Shown piece after piece: positions 1 through 5,700 of a DNA stretch of 6,482 nt; position 1 is the stretch's first letter, and every line of letters begins with the position of its first letter. The position numbers and the translations under genes were made by a program. The stretch is taken from the NCBI GenBank assembly GCA_937897535.1, contig CALCQB010000214.1:1-6482 (forward strand), read 5' to 3'. The notes under the pieces were generated by a model. That model was not told where the DNA came from and did no database searches. It saw only the letters and a program-made list of their open reading frames with translations. Source of the DNA: an uncultured Novosphingobium sp. GTDB lineage: Bacteria > Pseudomonadota > Alphaproteobacteria > Sphingomonadales > Sphingomonadaceae.

Positions 1-148
1 CCTTGTCCGGGTTCAGGTTGATCCCAATGGACAGGCCGCGGGAGCGGCGGGAGATGACAGGGTAGACGTAATCGAAGTCCTGGAATCGGCGGGTGTGATC
101 CTGGACCGCCGCGAGGGTGTTCTTGATGGTGGCCGGTGAACTTTCCAC
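1..148 (-). CDS. Radical SAM protein, N-terminal fragment (cut by window edge)
   Basis: Reading leftward from a GTG at 148-146, the frame stays open to the window edge and encodes 49 residues. They include a segment of the form DHTRRFQDFDYVYPVISRRS followed by GLSIGINLNPDK. From memory, this precedes the CNFDC-type CxxxCxxC cluster motif in a family of uncharacterised bacterial radical SAM enzymes, which would bind a [4Fe-4S] cluster and cleave S-adenosylmethionine. The cluster motif itself would lie just outside the window, so the enzyme class is inferred from the flanking signature. An in-frame TAG at 160-158 rules out a longer upstream start, and no ATG lies between it and the conserved part, so GTG is the best start. 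The Shine-Dalgarno is weak (AGG at 159-157, 8 nt before GTG) and sits inside a small hairpin. The gene lies 45 bp downstream of the hybrid membrane gene on the same strand. The substrate is unknown. Confidence 0.75.
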   Translation of the reverse strand, partial: MESSPATIKNTLAAVQDHTRRFQDFDYVYPVISRRSRGLSIGINLNPDK

Positions 149-193
149 GGGTGAAGCCTATCGTAGGCCGCCGGCGGAACAATCGAAAGCCGA

Positions 194-439
194 CTACTTC
201 GTGCCTTGGGATTCCGGCAGCGGTTTGCCGAGGGTTTCCGGTGCGAAGGGCAGGGCGATCAGACCGATGAGATACACGGAGCACATGGTGATGCCGGCGT
301 AGCGCAGGGGGAGGGAAGGGTCGGCTGCGGTGGCGGTGTGCTTGTAGGCGACGTTGGTGAGCAGTCCCAGCACCGCGGGTCCGGAAGCCGCCACGAAGCG
401 GCCGACGTTGTAACAAAAGCTGGTGCCGGTGCTGCGCAG
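194..439 (-). pseudogene. Remnant of an MFS transporter gene (last two helices and tail)
   Basis: This is the 3' end of a major facilitator superfamily transporter gene, read leftward in the frame of the hybrid ORF. It encodes about 81 residues: the LRSTG..FCYN..GR signature before helix 11, an intervening loop with KHTATAADPSLPLRYAG, a final hydrophobic helix and the PETLGKPLPE tail. MFS transporters normally have about 400-450 residues and 12 helices, so about four fifths of the gene is absent. Neither strand upstream of 440 shows any other MFS sequence in this window. The tail resembles sugar- or organic-acid-type MFS permeases, but the substrate cannot be assigned from two helices. The codons contain no stop or frameshift, so the loss is either recent or the hybrid is tolerated. 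Confidence 0.65.
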
Positions 440-685
440 GCCCAGCAGCCAAACCGCCGGCAACACAAAGGCCAGCGCCAGCCCGCCTGACTGCATGAAA
501 TAGAGCCACGGCTTGGCCGCCAGCTTGTCCGCCCCGATCCGCGCCAGCGCATGGCCCAGCATCGCCGCCGGGATCAGCGCCAGCCCATAGCTCCAGACCG
601 GCAAACGCCCGCGCCAGAACAGCCACAGCACCGCCGCTGCGGCCACTCCGGCCAATGAGACAACCATCCAGTTCACCGGCCCCAT
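194..685 (-). CDS. Hybrid membrane protein: DUF1761-like N-terminus joined to an MFS transporter C-terminus
   Basis: This 163-aa ORF starts at ATG 685. GGGAG at 697-693 lies 7 nt upstream and overlaps the end of the preceding gene, whose stop is 4 bases away, so translational coupling is likely. Residues 1-80 begin MGPVNW and contain three predicted helices (about 5-23, 30-48, 59-81). The MLGHALARIG and PWLYFMQSGGLALAF segments resemble small sphingomonad DUF1761-type membrane proteins; this match is from memory and moderate. From about residue 83 the sequence changes to an MFS pattern. RSTGTSFCYNVGRF matches the start of helix 11, followed by a last helix (about 129-147) and the typical tail APETLGKPLPE. 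Helices 1-10 of the transporter and the last helix expected of the DUF1761 partner are missing. I infer a deletion or recombination fusion of two genes in the same orientation. Transport activity is very unlikely; any function as a small membrane protein is unknown. An assembly misjoin is the main alternative. Confidence 0.7.
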   Translation of the reverse strand: MGPVNWMVVSLAGVAAAAVLWLFWRGRLPVWSYGLALIPAAMLGHALARIGADKLAAKPWLYFMQSGGLALAFVLPAVWLLGLRSTGTSFCYNVGRFVAASGPAVLGLLTNVAYKHTATAADPSLPLRYAGITMCSVYLIGLIALPFAPETLGKPLPESQGTK

Positions 686-689
686 CGTG

Positions 690-1193
690 TCACTCCCATT
701 CCAGCACCGCGACATGGCCCTGCGGCGCAGCCATCCAGCCGCGGGCAAAATTGCCCAGTTCCGTGCGAATCCGCTCGGCCGCGGCCGCGTCGAGCGCGGG
801 CAGCGGGACGTGCGAATAGCCGCAGGCGGTCTCGGCAAGCGCGATCAGGTCCGCCGCCGCGCCGCTGCCGCCGCTCCACAAATCGGCCTCGAAGCATTCG
901 GTCAGCCGCTCGGCCTGGAGCAGTTCGACGATCTCGGCACCCGGCACTCCGGCCCGCTTGGCGCTGGCGTGGCCCGCGGCCTTGGCGATCTCGGCGATTT
1001 CCTCGGGGTGCCGCCCACTCGCGACCATGCCCCAGAAGCCATGGGCCAGACCCAGCTCGCGCTCGACGAACCAGTGCACCGCGTCGTGCGGGACCGGGCC
1101 TTTGTGCGGAAAATGCGTCTCCGCCCCGCTGCCATCGGCGCGGCTCACCACGATCCGGTCCTGCCGCTGGCCCTTGGTGATCGCGATCCGCAT
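690..1193 (-). CDS. Conserved hypothetical protein, 167 aa
   Basis: This is a complete ORF from ATG 1193 to TGA at 692-690, with AGGGAAAGG 3-6 nt upstream on the minus strand. It looks like a soluble cytoplasmic protein: no signal peptide and no hydrophobic helix. The N-terminus is beta-rich (MRIAITKG...RIVVSRADG). It is followed by a conserved-looking block, FPHKGPVPHDAVHWFVERE, with two histidines in a PHDxVH arrangement, then LGLAHGFWGMVASG and a helical, Ala/Glu-rich remainder (about residues 62-140) ending with an AVLEWE strand. I recall similar uncharacterised proteins in sphingomonads with the same GPVPHDxVH...GFWGxVAxG core but know no function for them. The PHDxVH histidines are the obvious candidates for a metal or active site, but this is speculation. 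It is first in the leftward block, coupled to the hybrid membrane gene and divergent from rimO. Confidence 0.7.
   Translation of the reverse strand: MRIAITKGQRQDRIVVSRADGSGAETHFPHKGPVPHDAVHWFVERELGLAHGFWGMVASGRHPEEIAEIAKAAGHASAKRAGVPGAEIVELLQAERLTECFEADLWSGGSGAAADLIALAETACGYSHVPLPALDAAAAERIRTELGNFARGWMAAPQGHVAVLEWE
693..697 (-). promoter_or_regulatory. Ribosome binding site of the hybrid membrane gene
   Basis: GGGAG on the minus strand lies 7 nt before ATG 685 and directly abuts the TGA of the upstream gene. It decides the start at 685 over the longer in-frame opening further upstream, whose extra 51 residues are only the shifted frame of the upstream gene. Confidence 0.65.
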
Positions 1194-1241
1194 TGCCTTT
1201 CCCTAGCACTTCGCCGCGCCGCAGTGTAAGGGGCCGCCGCG
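1194..1241. promoter_or_regulatory. Divergent intergenic region between the 167-aa gene and rimO
   Basis: These 48 bp separate two divergently oriented starts, so each promoter must lie here or overlap the opposite gene. The region carries both ribosome binding sites: AAGGGG at 1228-1233 (+), 8 nt before rimO, and AGGGA at 1204-1200 (-), 6 nt before the 167-aa gene. I see no convincing -35/-10 pair for either direction. Confidence 0.5.
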
Positions 1242-2627
1242 ATGGCAACGGTAATTCCCCAGCAGAAGCGCGTCGGCATGGTCAGCCTTGGCTGTCCCAA
1301 GGCGCTGGTCGACAGCGAACGCATTCTCACCCGGCTGCGCGCCGATGGCTATGCGATGTCGCCCGACTATGCCGGGGCCGACGTGGTGCTGGTCAACACC
1401 TGCGGGTTCCTCGATTCGGCCAAGGAGGAGAGTCTGTCCGCGATTGGCGAGGCGATTGCCGAGAACGGCCGGGTGATCGTCACCGGCTGCATGGGCAACG
1501 AGGCCGAGCTGATCCGGGCGAAGTTCCCCGCCGTCCTCGCGGTGACCGGCGCGCACCAGTACGAGGCCGTGGTCGAGGCAGTGCATGAGGCCGCCCCGCC
1601 CACCCAAGGGCCGTTCATCGACCTCGTCCCCAGCGGCGAGGACGTCAAGCTGACCCCGCGCCACTACAGCTATCTCAAGATTTCCGAGGGCTGCAACCAC
1701 GCCTGCGCGTTTTGCATCATCCCCAGCCTCCGCGGCAAGCTCGCCAGCCGCCGGATCGACGCAGTGCTGCGCGAGGCTGAAAAGCTGGTCGCGGCCGGCA
1801 CGAAGGAACTGTTGGTGATCAGCCAGGATACCAGCGCTTACGGCGTCGATGTCCGGCATGAGGAACGGATGTGGAAGGGCCGCCCGGTTCGCACCCACAT
1901 GACCGACCTTGCCCGCGAGCTCGGCAATCTGCGCACTCCCGAAGGCGTACCGCCGTGGATCCGGCTGCACTATGTCTATCCCTATCCCCACGTCGACGCG
2001 GTGATCCCGCTGATGGCCGAGGGCCTGATCACGCCCTACCTCGACATTCCGTTCCAGCACGCCGCGCCGAGCGTGCTCAAGGCGATGAAGCGCCCCGCCA
2101 ACGAAGCCAAGGTGCTCGAACGGATCAAGGCCTGGCGCGCGATCTGCCCCGACCTGACGATCCGCTCGAGCTTCGTGGTCGGCTTTCCGGGAGAGACCGA
2201 GGCCGATTTCCAGTACCTGCTCGACTGGCTCGACGAAGCCCAGCTCGACCGGGTCGGTGCGTTCCGGTTCGAGCCGGTCGAAGGCGCGGCCGCCAACGCT
2301 CTGCCCGATCCGGTCCCCGAAGCAGTCAAGGAAGAGCGCTTTCAGCGGATCATGGCCAAGACCGCCGCGATCAGCGCCGCCAAGCTCCAGGCCAAGATCG
2401 GCCGGGTCCTGCCGGTGATCATCGACGAAGTCGGCGAACCCGAAGCTGACGAGTTTGGGGACGTCGCCCGCGGCGCCACCGGCCGCAGCCAGGCCGACGC
2501 GCCAGAGATCGACGGCGCGGTCTACTTGCGCGATGTGCCCGAGGGGCTGACGGCGGGCGATATCGTTTCGGTCGAGATCGAGGATGCCGACGAGCACGAC
2601 CTGTTCGGGGTGATCGCGGGCGGCTGA
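1242..2627 (+). CDS. rimO: Ribosomal protein S12 methylthiotransferase RimO
   Basis: RimO is a radical SAM methylthiotransferase that adds a methylthio group to the beta-carbon of a conserved aspartate of ribosomal protein S12 (Asp88/89 in E. coli). It has two [4Fe-4S] clusters and acts in the cytoplasm. The 461-aa protein shows the full family order. The N-terminal UPF0004 domain has cysteines at residues 18 (SLGCPKALVD), 54 (NTCGF) and 83 (TGCMGN). The radical SAM core has the CxxxCxxC motif at residues 151, 155 and 158 (EGCNHACAFCIIPSLRG), plus ISQDTSAYG near 194 and the GFPGETE motif at 314-320. A C-terminal TRAM-type RNA/substrate-binding domain covers about 383-459 and includes the GRSQADAPEIDG block. 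NTCGFLDSAKEES and the SQADAPEIDG form of the TRAM domain point to RimO rather than MiaB. The length is close to the E. coli enzyme (441 aa). ATG 1242 has AAGGGG 8 nt upstream. It is transcribed alone, divergent from its left neighbour. Confidence 0.96.
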   Translation: MATVIPQQKRVGMVSLGCPKALVDSERILTRLRADGYAMSPDYAGADVVLVNTCGFLDSAKEESLSAIGEAIAENGRVIVTGCMGNEAELIRAKFPAVLAVTGAHQYEAVVEAVHEAAPPTQGPFIDLVPSGEDVKLTPRHYSYLKISEGCNHACAFCIIPSLRGKLASRRIDAVLREAEKLVAAGTKELLVISQDTSAYGVDVRHEERMWKGRPVRTHMTDLARELGNLRTPEGVPPWIRLHYVYPYPHVDAVIPLMAEGLITPYLDIPFQHAAPSVLKAMKRPANEAKVLERIKAWRAICPDLTIRSSFVVGFPGETEADFQYLLDWLDEAQLDRVGAFRFEPVEGAAANALPDPVPEAVKEERFQRIMAKTAAISAAKLQAKIGRVLPVIIDEVGEPEADEFGDVARGATGRSQADAPEIDGAVYLRDVPEGLTAGDIVSVEIEDADEHDLFGVIAGG

Positions 2628-2641
2628 AGCAAATTTTTTCG

Positions 2642-2658
2642 TTTAGTAAATATTTAGT
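2642..2658. repeat. TTTAGT direct repeat enclosing a 10-bp palindrome; possible operator
   Basis: TTTAGT occurs at 2642-2647 and 2653-2658, an 11-bp spacing of about one helical turn. The perfect palindrome TAAATATTTA occupies 2647-2656. The arrangement ends 13 bp upstream of the TATACT box, a position suited to a regulator binding over or next to a -35 region. That it is an operator is inference; in such an AT-rich patch a short palindrome could arise by chance. Confidence 0.35.
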
Positions 2659-2683
2659 CTTTTCCGACCGATATACTGTCTTT

Positions 2684-2705
2684 ATCACCCTGAAGCAGGG
2701 ATGAT
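2684..2705 (+). promoter_or_regulatory. Leader hairpin upstream of the giant repeat gene
   Basis: CCCTG (2688-2692) pairs with CAGGG (2696-2700) around an AAG loop. ATCA (2684-2687) can pair with TGAT (2702-2705) across a single bulged A (2701), giving a 9-bp stem. It starts 7 bp after the TATACT box, about where transcription would begin, so the mRNA could carry a hairpin at its 5' end. No T-run follows, so it does not look like a terminator. Confidence 0.4.
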
Positions 2706-2749
2706 CGGGCGGGTCGATCTGCGACGACAATGCGCTCAAACCTCAATTT

Positions 2750-2756
2750 GGAAGGG
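2750..2756 (+). promoter_or_regulatory. Ribosome binding site of the giant repeat gene
   Basis: GGAAGGG ends 9 nt before ATG 2766. It favours that start over an in-frame ATG at 2730, which would add 12 residues but has no clear purine-rich site before it. Confidence 0.65.
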
Positions 2757-2765
2757 CGCAGAACT

Positions 2766-5700
2766 ATGCCAAATTATGTTTCCAGCGGCAGTGAATTCAT
2801 CGTCAACACCGCCACCGGTTCACACCAGAATCAGGCGCGGATCGCGCACTTTTCGAACGGCAACTATGTCGTCATCTGGAAATCGGTCGACGATGCGACG
2901 AACGACAGCGGAACGCTGAGGGCCCAGTTGTTCGACCAGTACGGCAACCGGCTGGGCGGTGAATTCACGGTCGAGAGCCACGGCGGCGGGATGCAACTCA
3001 ATCCCAACATCGCGGTGCTGGCCGACGACAGCTTCGTGGTCACCTGGCAGACCGAAGACAGCGGATTCTATGGGGCGACCTCCACCATCGCGGCCCAGCG
3101 CTTTTCCGCCACCGGCACGGCAATCGGCAGCGAGTTTGCGGTCAATTCCGCAGCATCATCGTTCCCGACCGCGCCCGCGATCACAGCGCTGAGTAACGGG
3201 TCCTACGTCGTCTCATGGGACGATTTCCTCAATCACGCGGTCCGCGCCCAGGTCTTCGCTGCCAACGGCACGCGAATCGGGAACGAGTTGGTGGTCGGCA
3301 CCTATCCCGGGCTCAGCGCGACCAGCCTGACGGTTCAGGCACTCGCGAATGGCGGCTTTGTTGCGGCGTGGAACGCGCTCGATGGATCGGGCCAGGGAGT
3401 CCGGGCGCAGCTGTTCACCAGCACCGGGACCGAGGCAGGCGGTGAATTCTGGGCCAATAGCCAGACCGCCGACAACCAGTCCGGCGCGACAGTAGTCACC
3501 CTTGCCAATGGCAATTTCGTGATGCTGTGGACCAGCTACAATGCCGCCCAGGATGGCAGTGCCTCTGCGATCAAGGCGCAGATTTTTACTGCGGGCGGCG
3601 TGGCCGTTGGCAGCGAATTTCTGGTCAACCAGATCGGCACCGGATATCAGCTCACCCCGCGCGCCACCGCGCTGGCCGATGGCGGTTTCATGGTCGCGTG
3701 GCAATCGGCGGCCGGCGCAGCCAATGCTTATGACAACACCCTCCGCGCGCGGGTATTCGATGCCGGCGGCACCGCGACCGGGGGCGAATTCCAGGTCGAT
3801 GCCCTCAATGCCAGCCAGTCGAGCTACCTCGGCGGGATCACCGTTCTGCCGAACGGCGATATCCTTGTCGCCTACGATACCTGGGGCGGCGATGGCGATG
3901 GCGACGGGGTGCTGGTCCATACCCTCGTGCCGCAAACGGCGACGCAGACTGCCCCGACGATTGTCTCCAACGGCGGTGGCGCAAGCGCGATTGTCGCGGT
4001 CAACGAATATACCAGCCTGGTCACCAATGTCCGCGCGGTCGATCCGGACGGGCCGCAGGCAACCACTTTCGCGATTACCGGCGGGGCCGATGCCGGGCAG
4101 TTCCACATCGATTCGGTCACCGGTCGTCTGACCTTCAACTATCCGGCGGAGTTCGCCAATCCCGGCGATGCCGACGGCGACAATGTCTATGACGTGGTCG
4201 TCACCGCCAGTGACGGAACCCTGACCGACACCCAGACCCTGCATGTGGCGGTCCAGGATGTTGCCGAGGGGATCACCATCACCTCGCCGACCGACGTCTT
4301 CACGCCGGAGAACGACAACCTGGTTTACGGCGGGATCACGGCAACCAGCGCTTCGGGCCTGCCGGTCTATTACCAGATCATCGGCGGAGCCGATGCGGGT
4401 CTGGTCGAAATCACGCCCGACGGCTACTTCATCTTTGCCCCCGGCTTTGCCCCGGATTTCGAAACTCCGGGCGATGCCGATGGCGACAACGTGTTCGAAG
4501 TCACCGTGATCATGGGCGACGGCTTTGCGACGGCGACGGTCGACGTGCGAATCCATGTAACCGACGTGCCCGAACTCGATTTTACCTCGCCCAGCCAGCT
4601 GACAATTGCGGAAAACGACAACTACGTTGTCGCCGTGACGGTGGCCGGCGATGGCCAGAACCAGGTCGGCTATTCGATCGTGGGCGGAGACGATGCCCCG
4701 CTGTTCTGGATCAACGCCTACACCGGCGATCTCTATTTTCTCTCGGCCCCGGACTTCGAATTTGCTTCCGACAGCAACAGCGACAACGTCTATCAAGTCG
4801 CGGTCGAAGCAGTTGATTCGCTTGGAAATCACGCAATCCAGCTGATTTCGGTAACGATCGCCAATCAGCCCGAAGTGCTGATCACCTCCTCGATGTACCA
4901 GAACACGATCGAAAACCAGACGGCGGTCATGCAGGTCGGGGCCTACAGTCCCGATGGCATCGAACTGACTTATTTCATCGAAGGCGGCGCGGATGCCGCG
5001 TTGTTTACCATCGATGCGCAAACCGGCCAGCTCTCGTTCGTGACAGACCCCAACTACGAGCTGCCGCTCGATGCGGACGGGAACAACACCTACCAGGTTA
5101 TCGTCTACGTCGGCGCCGTCGATCATAGCGTCCTGGCCGGAATGGAATTTTCGATCACGGTCAACGATGTCGACGACCACCCGGTCTTCACGTCGTCAAG
5201 CGCCTACGTCGTTCCCGAAAACGGCACTGCAGTTGCCACGCTGAGCGCGTCGCACCCGGCCAACCAGGCCCCCTACTTCTTCCTTGGTGGTGGAGCCGAT
5301 GATGCCCTCTTCACACTTGATCCCTTTACTGGCGAACTGAGCTTCAATTCCGCTCCGGACAACGAAGCGCCCGGCGATGCCGGAGCCGACAACGTCTATG
5401 ATCTGGTCATTTGCGTCAGTGACGGCACCACCTTCACCTCGCAGGGGCTGACGGTGACGGTCGGCAACGTCAACGAAGCCCCGCAGATCACTTCGCCGGG
5501 CAGCATTTCGATGGCTGAAAACGCCAACGCCGTGCTGACAATCGCTTCGTCCGATCCCGAGGGAACCGCGCGCACCTACAGCATCGTCGGCGGCGCGGAT
5601 GCCGCGCGCTTCACGATCAATACCAGCACCGGCGCGCTCAGCTTCATTGCTGCGCCGAATTATGAAGCGCCGACCGACGCCGGGGCCAACAATGTCTACG

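Larger units (their letters stand above)
2628..2765 (+). promoter_or_regulatory. AT-rich leader/promoter region of the giant repeat protein
   Basis: This gap is much richer in A and T than the flanking genes, especially at 2629-2686. A TATACT at 2672-2677 is a good -10-like hexamer. No convincing -35 lies at 16-18 bp upstream, so it may need an activator or an alternative sigma factor. A palindrome within a direct repeat lies 20-30 bp upstream, and a hairpin lies where the transcript would start. The TTTTTT run after the rimO stop (2634-2639) has no stable stem before it, so I do not call a rimO terminator there. Confidence 0.45.

Noticed and set aside
686..838. N-terminal extension of the hybrid membrane protein to ATG 838
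   Set aside because: The extra 51 residues are the shifted frame of the upstream 167-aa gene, Arg/Pro-rich without family resemblance. ATG 685 has its own ribosome binding site.
687..1229. A 180-codon plus-strand frame
   Set aside because: It is antisense to the 167-aa gene, low in complexity and without a recognisable family. The minus-strand frame has the better start, ribosome binding site and protein-like pattern.
1203..2597. A 464-codon open frame on the minus strand
   Set aside because: It is antisense to rimO, which is unmistakable on the plus strand. The reverse frame is an effect of high GC content.
2625..2640. Possible rho-independent terminator after rimO (T-run at 2634-2639)
   Set aside because: No stable GC-rich stem precedes the T-run; only two or three pairs can form.
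3213..5180. A 655-codon open frame on the minus strand
   Set aside because: It lies exactly antisense to the propeller and cadherin repeats. The strong third-position GC bias and Asp/Val-rich repeats remove stop codons from the opposite frame. Its translation (VVDIVD..., repeated IVGV patterns) only mirrors the repeats and resembles no family. Two similar shorter frames lie antisense to repeats E-H.
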